Shown piece by piece: positions 8,657 through 16,251 of a DNA stretch of 64,000 nucleotides. This stretch comes from Geodermatophilus poikilotrophus (GTDB lineage: Bacteria > Actinomycetota > Actinomycetes > Mycobacteriales > Geodermatophilaceae), in contig NZ_FOIE01000001.1 in assembly GCF_900111455.1 (NCBI RefSeq), forward strand, positions 632,376 to 696,375. The letters are read 5' to 3'. Position 1 is the stretch's first letter. The number at the start of each line of letters is the position of its first letter. Both the position numbers and the translations under genes were made by a program. The notes beneath the pieces were generated by a model that made no database searches, was not told where the DNA came from, and was given only the letters and a program-made list of their open reading frames with translations.

Positions 8657-9052
8657 TCAGGGGCGCCAGGCCGGCCGGTAGTCGGGGTGCGCGGCGTGGG
8701 GCAGCGCGAGCAGCGCCAGGGTGAGCGCGGCGAGCTGGTGCTGGTCGGTGGGCGGAAGCGGGAAGTCCAGGCCCGCCGGGCGGGCGCCCAGCAGCCGCAG
8801 GTCGGGCCGGATGTCGCGGCAGGCCAGCACGAGCCGCCGCTTGGCCGCGCAGTCGGCGAGCACCCGCGCCGGGTCGTGGTGCGCGACGTGGTCGGTGGCG
8901 CCGTGCGGCGCGGTCACGCCGGCGTCCCACTCCTCCCGTCCGGTCGCCTGGGCGGCCTCGGCCGCCAGCCGCTGGTCCTCGGCGATGCGGGCCAGCAGGA
9001 AACCGTCGAGATCGGGTTCCAGATCGGGTTCGAGGCCGGGCGAGGCGTCCAT
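8657..9052 (-). CDS. DUF6221 family protein
   Basis: A 131-residue protein of unknown function. It shows the family pattern: FLLARIAEDQRLAAEAAQ near the N-terminus, HHDPARVLADCAAKRRLVLAC in the middle, and the invariant ending HPDYRPAWRP. Such proteins occur in many actinobacterial genomes, frequently as scattered single genes. The ATG at 9052 is preferred over an upstream GTG at 9076 because of a weak AGGA site seven bases upstream and the better fit to relatives. An unusual feature is the short acidic repeat EPDLEPDLD before the family domain. It is divergent from the ABC transporter. Confidence 0.78.
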   Translation of the reverse strand: MDASPGLEPDLEPDLDGFLLARIAEDQRLAAEAAQATGREEWDAGVTAPHGATDHVAHHDPARVLADCAAKRRLVLACRDIRPDLRLLGARPAGLDFPLPPTDQHQLAALTLALLALPHAAHPDYRPAWRP

Positions 9053-9126
9053 GCCGGCATCCTGCGCCGCCGGCACGCGCGCCGGTACGGGCTGCGGCCC
9101 GGCTGCGGTCCTACGGTGGACGGGCC

Positions 9127-9825
9127 ATGCGGAACGGAATGGGATCGCTCGACCTGCTCGTCGTCGAGGAGCTCTCCGTGGGGCACGGCAGCGCCCCCGT
9201 GTGCGCGCCGGTGGACCTCCGCCTCGGACCGGGGCGGGCGCTCGCCGTCGTCGGCCCGAACGGCTCGGGCAAGTCCACGCTGCTGCGCACGCTCGTCGGC
9301 CTGCTGGAGCCGCTCGCCGGCACCGTCGCCTTCGACGGCGCTCCGGTCGACGAGCGGGCCGCCGCCTTCCGCCGCGACGTCGCCGCCGTCCTGGACGACG
9401 ACGCCTTTTTCATCTCCCTGACCGGCCGCGAGCACCTGCTGCTGACCGCGCGCGGGCACGGGGTGGCCGCGGCCGAGGAGGCGGTGGACGACGAGGTCGA
9501 GGCCTTCGGGCTGGGCGACCGGGCCGACGCGCTGCCCTCGGCGCTCTCCTCGGGCCAGCGGCGTCGGCTGGCGCTGGCCGCCGCCTTCGTCCGACCCGCC
9601 CGGCTGCTGGTCCTCGACGAGCCCGAGCGCCGGCTCGACGCCGGCATGCGGGCCCGGCTGGCGGCCCGGCTGGGATCGCTGCGGGACGCCGGCACCGCCG
9701 TGCTGCTCGCCAGCCACGACGCCGACGTGGTCGCCACGGTCGCCGACGAGGTCCTCGTGGTCGACGACGACGCCTGCCGGCTGCTGGACCCGGTCGAGGC
9801 CGCCGGCCGGATCGCGGAGCTCTGA
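9127..9825 (+). CDS. ABC transporter ATP-binding protein
   Basis: A 232-residue nucleotide-binding subunit. Walker A is VGPNGSGKST near residue 42, the signature is the slightly unusual LSSGQRRRLALA, and Walker B is RLLVLDEPERRLD, followed by the switch histidine in LLASHDAD. The D-loop residues after Walker B differ from the usual form. A TACGGT hexamer at 9112-9117 sits nine bases before the ATG and there is no ribosome site, suggesting a leaderless message; Met5 at 9139 is an alternative start. It is followed after four bases by the membrane subunit. Confidence 0.88.
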   Translation: MRNGMGSLDLLVVEELSVGHGSAPVCAPVDLRLGPGRALAVVGPNGSGKSTLLRTLVGLLEPLAGTVAFDGAPVDERAAAFRRDVAAVLDDDAFFISLTGREHLLLTARGHGVAAAEEAVDDEVEAFGLGDRADALPSALSSGQRRRLALAAAFVRPARLLVLDEPERRLDAGMRARLAARLGSLRDAGTAVLLASHDADVVATVADEVLVVDDDACRLLDPVEAAGRIAEL

Positions 9826-9829
9826 GCCG

Positions 9830-11386
9830 GTGACCACCAGCACCACGGTCGCCCCGCTGGACGGCGCGGCGGTGCGCCGGCTGACCCGCCGGGCGACGGC
9901 GGCCCGGGCGCGGACGACGCTGGGCGAGCGGATCTCCGAGGCGTGGGGCGGGCTCGTCTCGGCCGGCATCGGCGTGGCGGTCGCCGGCGGCAGCCTCGCG
10001 TCCCTGCGCGAGAGCATCGCGCTGGCCGGCGCACCGGTCACCGGGACGACGCTGCCCGCCTCCCTCACCTCCGCCGCGCTGGCGCTGCTGGCGCTGGCCG
10101 GCGTGGTCGTCGTCCTGGCCCGGCTGGGGCCGGTGAGCGCCACGCCGGCGGCCGCGGCGTGGTGGCTGCCGCTGCCCGCCGACCGCCGCGGCCTGCTCCG
10201 CGGCGAGCTGGTGCGGCTGACCGCGGCCGGCGGATCCGTCGCGCTGCTGCTGGCGCTGCCGCTGGTGTTCGGCGCCGCCGCCGCGCCGACGGCGGCCTCG
10301 GTGCTCGGCGGCCTGGGCTGGGCCGGCGCGCTCGCCATCGCCGCGGTCGGCGGGACGGCGCTGCTGCAGACCCGGCGCCGCGGCCGAGGTGTGGCCGGGC
10401 TCGCCGGTGCGGTCGCGGGCGCGGCGGCCGTCGTCCCCGCGGTCGCCGGCACCCTCGCCGCCGCGGGCGGGTGGGCTGTCGGCGTCCCGGCCGCCGGGAC
10501 GCTCCCGGGGTGGGTGCTCGCCGTGGCAGCGGTCGCCGCCGGGGCCCTGCTGGTGCAGGCCGACCGGGGGCTGGGCCGGCTGGACGCCGCCCGGCTGCTC
10601 GCGGGCGGGGCGACGGCCCGCTACGCCGGCGGCTCGCTGCTGTCGATGGACACCCGGCAGCTGGGCCGCGCGCTGGCCGGCCGGGACCGGCCGCCCCGCC
10701 GCAGCCGCCGCTTCCGCCGGGTGCGACGCCCCTGGCAGGCGGTGGTGGCCACCGACCTCGCCGTCCTGACGCGCGGCCGGTGGCAGCTCGGCCAGCTCGC
10801 CGTCGCCGCCGCCGTCCCGGTGGTCGTCGCCCGCACCGGGGGACTGGGCGCGCTGCCGCCGGCGGTCTGGGCCGGCTGCCTGCTCGGCTGGGGGCTCGCC
10901 GCGACGGCGGCCGGGCGGGCCGCCCGGGAGGCGCACGGCGCGCCGGAGCTCGACCGGCTGTTCGCGCTGTCGGCCGCCGCCGTGGTGCGCAGCCGCGCCG
11001 TCGTCCCGCTGGGCGGAACGGTGCTGGTCTGCGCCCTCAGCGGGCTGCTGGTCGGCGTCGGCACGGGGGCGGTGGGCACCTGGGCGCTGTTCGGGCTGGC
11101 GGCGGCGCCGGCGTGGGCGGCCGCCTCGCTGCGCGGGGCGCTGCGCCCGGACCCGGACTGGTCCGGGCCGGTCGTCTCCACCCCGATGGGCGTGCTGCCG
11201 GCCGGGGTCGGCGCCACCCTCGTGCAGGGGGTGGACGTCGGCGTCGTCGGCACCCTGCCGCTGCTCGCCGCGCTGGTCAGCGGGGGTCCGACCCCGCTGC
11301 TGGTCGCCGTCCAGGCGGCGTGGGCGCTGCTGCTGGCCGCGGCGGTGCTGGTGCAGCTCGGCCGGCGGCGGTCGCAGGAGGGCTGA
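9830..11386 (+). CDS. Integral membrane ABC permease-like protein (DUF6297-like)
   Basis: A 518-residue membrane protein starting at a GTG four bases after the ATPase stop, so the two are translationally coupled. It has an N-terminal amphipathic Arg-rich segment (RRLTRRATAARART), then about ten to twelve hydrophobic helices with Arg-rich loops, including RDRPPRRSRRFRRVRRPW near the centre. The layout resembles the DUF6297 proteins of Actinobacteria that pair with ABC ATPases; that assignment is from memory of the family and cannot be tested here. The transported substrate is unknown. The stop codon lies in the 5' arm of a strong hairpin. Confidence 0.65.
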   Translation: MTTSTTVAPLDGAAVRRLTRRATAARARTTLGERISEAWGGLVSAGIGVAVAGGSLASLRESIALAGAPVTGTTLPASLTSAALALLALAGVVVVLARLGPVSATPAAAAWWLPLPADRRGLLRGELVRLTAAGGSVALLLALPLVFGAAAAPTAASVLGGLGWAGALAIAAVGGTALLQTRRRGRGVAGLAGAVAGAAAVVPAVAGTLAAAGGWAVGVPAAGTLPGWVLAVAAVAAGALLVQADRGLGRLDAARLLAGGATARYAGGSLLSMDTRQLGRALAGRDRPPRRSRRFRRVRRPWQAVVATDLAVLTRGRWQLGQLAVAAAVPVVVARTGGLGALPPAVWAGCLLGWGLAATAAGRAAREAHGAPELDRLFALSAAAVVRSRAVVPLGGTVLVCALSGLLVGVGTGAVGTWALFGLAAAPAWAAASLRGALRPDPDWSGPVVSTPMGVLPAGVGATLVQGVDVGVVGTLPLLAALVSGGPTPLLVAVQAAWALLLAAAVLVQLGRRRSQEG

Positions 11387-11402
11387 CCCCGGGGGGTCAG
11401 CC
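11381..11402. terminator. Bidirectional hairpin covering both stop codons
   Basis: GGCTGACCCC (11381-11390) and GGGGTCAGCC (11393-11402) form a perfect 10-bp stem with a two-base centre. The stem contains the stop codon of the permease on one side and that of gamma-glutamyltransferase on the other, so it can act in both directions. There is no T-tract. Confidence 0.6.
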
Positions 11403-13208
11403 GTCGCCGGGGTGCACGACCCCGGCGCTGCCGCCGCCGCGCCGCACGGTCTCGGCCGCGGCCAGCAGCCGGCCGTCGGGCAGGAACTCCACGCCGGTGG
11501 CGGCCCCGATCTCGTCGACCGGCGCGAAGGCGTGCCCCCGGGCGGTCAGCTCGGCGCCGTACGCGTCGGTGAAGGCCGGCTCGGCGTCGGCCGTCGCGGC
11601 GTTGCGCTGGCTGGCCCGCGGAGCCGCGATCGCGTCGGCCAGGTCGGTGCCGCGGTCGAGCCGGTCCACCAGCGTCTGCAGCACGGTGGTGATGATCGTG
11701 GCCCCGCCGGGCGAGCCGAGGGCCAGCAGCGGCTCGCCGTCCTGCAGCACGATCGTCGGCGCCATGCTGCTGCGCGGCCGCTTGCCCGGTGCGGGCAGGT
11801 TGGGCTCGGGGCGGGTCGGGTCGGTGGGCGCGAAGGTGAAGTCGGTCAGCTCGTTGTTCAGCAGGAACCCGCGGTCGGGGACGGTGATCCCGCTGCCACC
11901 GGTCTGCTCGATGGTCAGCGTGTAGGCGGCGACGTTGCCCTCGGCGTCGGCCACGGTGAGGTGCGTGGTCGACGGCCCCTCCGCGCCGCCGTCGCCGGGA
12001 GGTGCGGCCGGGGCCGGGCACGGGCCGTACTCGCCGTCGGGGACGCCCGCCGGCACCGGCTTGGGCGCCGCCCGGTCCGGGTCGACCAGGCAGGCCCGCT
12101 CGGCGGCGAAGGCGTCGGACAGCAGCTCGGCCAGCGGCACCTGGGTGTAGGCCGGGTCGCCGACGTAGGCGTTGCGGTCGGCGAAGGCCAGTGCGCTCGC
12201 CTCCAGGTAGGTGTGCAGGACGTCGACCTCCGGCAGCGCGGCCAGGTCGGTGCCCTCCAGGACGTTCAGCGCCTCACCGACGGTCGAGCCACCGCTGGAC
12301 GGCGGCGCCATGCCGTAGACCTCCAGGCCCCGGTACTCGACCCGCGTCGGCTCGCGCAGCGGCGCCTCGTACGCGGCGAGGTCGGACTCCTCCAGCAGAC
12401 CGGCCCGCACCGGCGCGGCGCCGTCGGCCACCGGGGGCTCCTGGGCGGTGCGGACGACCTCCCCGCCCAGCTCCCCGGTGTAGAGGGCCTCGACGCCCTT
12501 CGCCGCCAGCAGCTCGTAGGTGCCCGCCAGGTCGGGGTTGCGGAAGACCGAGCCCACCTCGGGCAGCGCCCCGCCGGGGAGGAACAGCTCGGTGGACGAC
12601 GCGAAGCGGCGGAACCGCTCCTCGTTGTCGGCGGTCTGCTCGCGGAAGGTCTCGTCGACGACGAAGCCCTCCTCGGCGAGCTCGGTGGCGCCCCGCAGCG
12701 CCTCGGCCAGCGAGAGCGTGCCGTACTCGTCGAGCGCCCGCTGCCACGTCAGCGGGGTCCCCGGCGTGCCGACCGACAGCCCGCTCGTCACCGCCTCCTC
12801 GAAGGGCAGCGGCTCGCCGTCCTCCCCGAGGAAGGCGTCGGCCCCCATCGCCTGCGGCGCGGTCTCCCGGCCGTCGATCGTGGTGACCTCCCCGGTCGCG
12901 GCGTCGTGGTACACGAAGAAGCCGCCGCCTCCGACGCCCGCCGAGTAGGGCTCGGTCACGCCGAGCGCGGCGGCCGCGGCGACCGCCGCGTCGGCGGCGT
13001 TGCCGCCCGCGGCCAGGACCTCCAGGCCGACCCGGGTGGCGTCCGGGTCGACCGTGGCGACCGCGCCCCCGGTCCCGACCGCGCGGGGCACCTTCTCCGG
13101 CGGCGGGACGGCGGCGCCCCCGGGCGCGGCGGCCGCGGCCCCGGCCGGGACGAACCCGGCCAGGACGGCGGCGGTCAGGGCGGTCAGGGCGGTGCGTCGA
13201 CGCGGCAC
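11397..13208 (-). CDS. ggt: Gamma-glutamyltransferase, secreted
   Basis: A 603-residue Ntn-hydrolase precursor that transfers or hydrolyses gamma-glutamyl groups from glutathione-like compounds. A signal peptide is visible (RRR, a hydrophobic core, then AAAAA near residue 28). The large-subunit motif GGNAADAAVAAAAALGVTEPYSAGVGG is intact. Autocleavage should occur before Thr414 in PSTTHLTV, which becomes the catalytic nucleophile of the small subunit. Downstream GFLLNNELTDF and SSMAPTIV (substrate-binding serines) and GSPGGATIITTVLQ (oxyanion glycines) are present. The GTG start at 13208 has GAGGAG about six bases upstream. Length is normal for bacterial GGTs. It is divergent from the nitrile-hydratase-like operon. 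Confidence 0.92.
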   Translation of the reverse strand: MPRRRTALTALTAAVLAGFVPAGAAAAAPGGAAVPPPEKVPRAVGTGGAVATVDPDATRVGLEVLAAGGNAADAAVAAAAALGVTEPYSAGVGGGGFFVYHDAATGEVTTIDGRETAPQAMGADAFLGEDGEPLPFEEAVTSGLSVGTPGTPLTWQRALDEYGTLSLAEALRGATELAEEGFVVDETFREQTADNEERFRRFASSTELFLPGGALPEVGSVFRNPDLAGTYELLAAKGVEALYTGELGGEVVRTAQEPPVADGAAPVRAGLLEESDLAAYEAPLREPTRVEYRGLEVYGMAPPSSGGSTVGEALNVLEGTDLAALPEVDVLHTYLEASALAFADRNAYVGDPAYTQVPLAELLSDAFAAERACLVDPDRAAPKPVPAGVPDGEYGPCPAPAAPPGDGGAEGPSTTHLTVADAEGNVAAYTLTIEQTGGSGITVPDRGFLLNNELTDFTFAPTDPTRPEPNLPAPGKRPRSSMAPTIVLQDGEPLLALGSPGGATIITTVLQTLVDRLDRGTDLADAIAAPRASQRNAATADAEPAFTDAYGAELTARGHAFAPVDEIGAATGVEFLPDGRLLAAAETVRRGGGSAGVVHPGDG

Positions 13209-13320
13209 GGGGACTCCTCGGGCGTCGGGCGGTCGCGGTCCAGGAGCTCAGCCTGCTCCTGGCCCGGCCGGCCCGCCCGGCGAGCTGGACCGGACCGGTG
13301 CGACGGGACAGGATCGACGG

Positions 13321-13605
13321 GTGAGCCGCATCAACGACGTCGGCGGCATGATGGGCTTCCCGGCGATCGCCGAGGAGCCCGACGAGCCGGCCTTCCACGC
13401 CGACTGGGAAGCGCACGTCCTGGCCCTCAACGCCGCGCTGATCCGGCGCGGCGTCTACAACCTCGACGAGTTCCGCGACGCCATCGAGCGGATGCCGCCG
13501 GACGCGTACCTGTCGAGCTCGTACTACGAGAAGTGGTTCACGGCCATCACGACCCTGCTGGTCGAGAAGGGCATCGCCACGCCGGAGGAACTGGCCGGTG
13601 GCTGA
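13321..13605 (+). CDS. Nitrile hydratase beta-subunit N-terminal half (ScnB/ToyL-type)
   Basis: A 94-residue protein equivalent to only the N-terminal helical half of a nitrile hydratase beta subunit. It begins SRINDVGGMMGF, matching the HDxGG start of beta subunits, followed by PDEPAFHADWEAHVLALNAAL and a C-terminal helix YYEKWFTAITTLLVEKGIATPEEL. This makes a true split beta more likely than the related accessory protein. GTG at 13321 fits this start; an AGGA lies nine bases upstream. The next gene overlaps its end by eight bases, so stoichiometric synthesis of the three subunits is likely. Gene order matches scnB-scnA-scnC of thiocyanate hydrolase. Confidence 0.8.
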   Translation: MSRINDVGGMMGFPAIAEEPDEPAFHADWEAHVLALNAALIRRGVYNLDEFRDAIERMPPDAYLSSSYYEKWFTAITTLLVEKGIATPEELAGG

Positions 13606-13888
13606 CCGCTTCGCTCCCGGCGACGCGGTGCGGACCAGCACCGCCGACCCGGCGTGGCACACCCGGCTCCCGCGGTACGCCCGCGGCGCCGTCGGCCGGG
13701 TGGTCGAGGTCGCCGGGCACCACCCGCTGGCCGACGACCGGGCCCGCGGCCTGCCGGGCACGACGCGGACCGTCTACCACGTGCGGTTCGCCGCCGCGGA
13801 CCTGTTCGGCGACGGCGACCACGCCGTCACCGTGGAGCTCTGGGAGGACTACCTGGAGCCCGCCGACCCCTCGGGAGGGACACCATGA
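13598..13888 (+). CDS. Nitrile hydratase beta-subunit C-terminal half (SH3-like, ScnA-type)
   Basis: A 96-residue SH3-like barrel equivalent to the C-terminal half of a nitrile hydratase beta subunit. FAPGDAVRTSTADPAWHTRLPRYARGAVGRVVEV is the characteristic opening, and YHVRFAAADLFGDGDHAVTVELWEDYLEP the closing strand pair. In the family this domain packs over the metal site of the alpha subunit. The GTG start overlaps the preceding gene by eight bases with GGAGG inside that gene, and its stop overlaps the next ATG in an ATGA. Confidence 0.83.
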   Translation: MADRFAPGDAVRTSTADPAWHTRLPRYARGAVGRVVEVAGHHPLADDRARGLPGTTRTVYHVRFAAADLFGDGDHAVTVELWEDYLEPADPSGGTP

Positions 13889-14478
13889 GCGGGGACCACC
13901 ACGCCAGCTCGGCGATCTCCGAGCGGGTCCGGCACGTCGAGGCGCTGCTGGAGGCGCGCGGCCTCGTCGACGAGGGCGAGATCGACCGCCGCATCGACGA
14001 GTTCCTCGCCGGCGGCTCGCCGGCCAACGGCGCCCGGATCACCGCCCGCGCCTGGGTCGACCCGGGCTTCCGGGACCGGCTGCTCACCGACGCCAACGCA
14101 GCCATCAGGGAGGTCGGGCTGTCGATGGCCGGCGGCCTGCAGGAACAGCGGCTGAAGGTCGTCGCCAACACCTCGGAGGAGCACAACGTGGTGGTCTGCA
14201 CGCTGTGCTCCTGCTACCCGATCGCGCTGCTCGGCCCGTCCCCGGCCTGGTACAAGAGCGAGGCCTACCGGTCCCGGGTGGTGCGGGACCCGCGCGGGGT
14301 GCTGGCGGAGTTCGGCCTCGACCTGCCGGCGACGACGCGGATCACCGTGTGGGACGCCAGCGCGGAGTCGCGGTACATGGTGGTCCCACGCCGGCCCGAG
14401 GGGACCGAGGGGATGCCGGAGGAGGAGCTGGCCGGCGTGGTCACCCGCAAGGGCCTGATCGGGACCGCCGCCGTCTGA
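13885..14478 (+). CDS. Cobalt-type nitrile hydratase alpha / thiocyanate hydrolase gamma subunit
   Basis: A 197-residue metal-binding catalytic subunit. The claw-setting motif VCTLCSC has Cys105, Cys108 and Cys110; the threonine after the first cysteine marks the cobalt form, and the second and third cysteines would be oxidised to sulfinic and sulfenic acids. YPIALLGPSPAWYKSEAYRSRVV follows as in the family, and VWDASAESRYMVVPRRP forms the C-terminal part. The reaction is either nitrile to amide or thiocyanate to carbonyl sulfide plus ammonia; sequence alone does not decide. ATG overlaps the upstream stop, with GGGAGGG as ribosome site. No cobalt transporter is nearby. Confidence 0.88.
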   Translation: MSGDHHASSAISERVRHVEALLEARGLVDEGEIDRRIDEFLAGGSPANGARITARAWVDPGFRDRLLTDANAAIREVGLSMAGGLQEQRLKVVANTSEEHNVVVCTLCSCYPIALLGPSPAWYKSEAYRSRVVRDPRGVLAEFGLDLPATTRITVWDASAESRYMVVPRRPEGTEGMPEEELAGVVTRKGLIGTAAV

Positions 14479-14487
14479 GGCGCGGGG

Positions 14488-16053
14488 TCAGCCGGAGGAA
14501 CGCGCGCGCAGCTCGTTCTTCTGGACCTTGCCGGTGGAGGTCTTGGGCAGCTCCCCGTAGACGAACCGCTTGGGCACCTTGAACCCCGCCAGCCGTGACC
14601 GCACGAAGGCCGCGAGCTCCTCGTCGGTGACCTCGCTCCCGGGCCGCAGCGTCACGTGGGCGACCGGGACCTCGCCCCACTTCTCGTGGGGCTCGGCGAC
14701 CACGGCGGACTCCAGCACCGCGGGGTGGGCGTCCAGGGCCCGCTCGACCTCCACCGAGGAGATGTTCTCGCCGCCGGAGATGATGATGTCCTTGCTGCGG
14801 TCGCGGATCTCCAGGTAGCCGTCCGGGTGGACGACGGCGAGGTCCCCGGTGCGGAACCAGCCCGGACCGCCGTCCGGCCCCGGCAGCGTCGCCGCCGCCG
14901 TCGCCTCCTCGTCCTGGTAGTAGCCGAGCATGACGTCGTTCCCGCGGGCGACGATCTCCCCGATCGTCTCCCCGTCGCGGGGCACGTCGGTGCCGTCCTC
15001 CCCCACCACCCGCAGCGGCTGGGCGACCACGTTGGCGACACCCTGCCGGGCCTTGAGCTCGGCCTGCCGCTCGGCCGGGAGGTCGTCCCACTCCGGGTGC
15101 CACTGGTTGACCGCCACCGGCCCGTAGGTCTCGGTCAGCCCGTACAGGTGGGTGACGTCCATGTCGAGCGCGGACATCCGGGCCAGCAGGGTCGGGGTGG
15201 GCGGCGCGCCGCCGGTCTGCACCGCGACCCGCGGGGACACCGGGCCGGCCTCCGCCTCCTCGGCGTTGGCGATCATGGTGAGCACGGTCGGCGCCGCGCT
15301 GAAGTGGGTGATGCCCTCGGTGCGCAGCAGCTGCCAGATGCGGGCGGGCTCCACCCGCGGCAGGCACACGTGGGTGGCGCCGCCGGCCGACACCGCCCAG
15401 GGGAAGCACCAGCCGTCGCAGTGGAACATCGGCAGCGTCCACAGGTACTGGCTGGTGGGGCCCAGCCCGGTGTGCAGCGCCATCGCGAGCGCCTGCAGGT
15501 AGGCCCCCCGGTGGCTGTACATGACGCCCTTGGGCCGGCCGGTCGTGCCGGAGGTGTAGTTGAGCGCGAGCAGCCCCCACTCGTCGTCGCAGGGCCGCGC
15601 CAGGGGCTCGGCCGACGCCAGGAGCTGCTCGTACTCGTCGGCCTCGCCGCCGGCCACCACGACCGGGATGCCGACCGCCGCGGCGACCTCGCCGGCCGTC
15701 GCGGCGAACACGGCGTCCGCGACGAGGACCGCGGCGCCGGAGTGCCGCAGGATGTACTCCAGCTCGTTGCCCTTCAGCCGGGTGTTGAGCGGGACCAGGA
15801 CGGCTCCCGCCCACGGGACGCCGTTGTGCACCTCGAGCATCGCCGAGCTGTTCGTGCACAGCGCGGCCACCCGGTCCCCGGGCGAGACGCCGCGGGACGC
15901 GAGGGCCCCGGCGAGCCGGCGGGAGCGGTCGGCGAACTCCCGGTAGGTGAACCGCCGGTCGCCGTCGACCACGGCGGTGCGCTCGGGGAAGACCCGGGCG
16001 GAGCGCTCGAGGAAGGCGGTCGGGGTGAGCTGGGCCGAGCTGAAGGTCGCCAC
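14488..16053 (-). CDS. Acyl-CoA synthetase (AMP-forming), medium/short chain type
   Basis: A 521-residue member of the ANL superfamily that activates a carboxylic acid with ATP and CoA. The P-loop YTSGTTGRPKGVMYSHRG is near residue 170, the LYGLTETYGP motif near residue 305, the hinge region YLEIRDRSKDIIISGGENISSVEVE near 415, and the catalytic C-terminal lysine in PKTSTGKVQKNELR. The stretch MFHCDGWCFPW is typical of the subgroup named fatty-acid or 3-methylmercaptopropionyl-CoA ligases. The GTG at 16053 has AGGAG six bases upstream. It converges with the nitrile-hydratase operon nine bases away. Confidence 0.9.
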   Translation of the reverse strand: MATFSSAQLTPTAFLERSARVFPERTAVVDGDRRFTYREFADRSRRLAGALASRGVSPGDRVAALCTNSSAMLEVHNGVPWAGAVLVPLNTRLKGNELEYILRHSGAAVLVADAVFAATAGEVAAAVGIPVVVAGGEADEYEQLLASAEPLARPCDDEWGLLALNYTSGTTGRPKGVMYSHRGAYLQALAMALHTGLGPTSQYLWTLPMFHCDGWCFPWAVSAGGATHVCLPRVEPARIWQLLRTEGITHFSAAPTVLTMIANAEEAEAGPVSPRVAVQTGGAPPTPTLLARMSALDMDVTHLYGLTETYGPVAVNQWHPEWDDLPAERQAELKARQGVANVVAQPLRVVGEDGTDVPRDGETIGEIVARGNDVMLGYYQDEEATAAATLPGPDGGPGWFRTGDLAVVHPDGYLEIRDRSKDIIISGGENISSVEVERALDAHPAVLESAVVAEPHEKWGEVPVAHVTLRPGSEVTDEELAAFVRSRLAGFKVPKRFVYGELPKTSTGKVQKNELRARSSG

Positions 16054-16160
16054 CTGGTCTCCTCAGGGCGCGGTGCGGACGGGTTCCCGTGGGGGATTGT
16101 CGGCACAGTCCCGCCCCGGCCGCGCCTCGACCACGTCCCCGTCCGGCGCGCTCCCGCCGC

Positions 16161-16250
16161 TCAGGTCCGCAGCAGCGCCCACAGCACGCACAGGGTCAGC
16201 AGCACGACGCTGACCACCCAGGCCGCGGACGCCGGTCCACCGATCCGCAC
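16161..16250 (-). CDS. Putative 29-residue single-pass membrane protein
   Basis: A tiny frame that begins at a GTG two bases after the stop of the flavocytochrome gene and ends at TGA. It encodes a short polar start (RIGGPASA), one hydrophobic helix of about 19 residues (AWVVSVVLLTLCVLW) and a final ALLRT. Position and composition suggest a small membrane subunit or stabiliser translated by termination-reinitiation. The frame continues upstream inside the neighbour only as shadow. It is too short to judge by codon use, so it remains a hypothesis. Confidence 0.4.
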   Translation of the reverse strand: MRIGGPASAAWVVSVVLLTLCVLWALLRT

Positions 16251-16251
16251 C

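Noticed and set aside
13000-13320. Longer N-terminus for the first nitrile-hydratase-like gene
   Set aside because: The added residues are antisense to ggt signal-peptide codons; the family start motif appears at the GTG at 13321.
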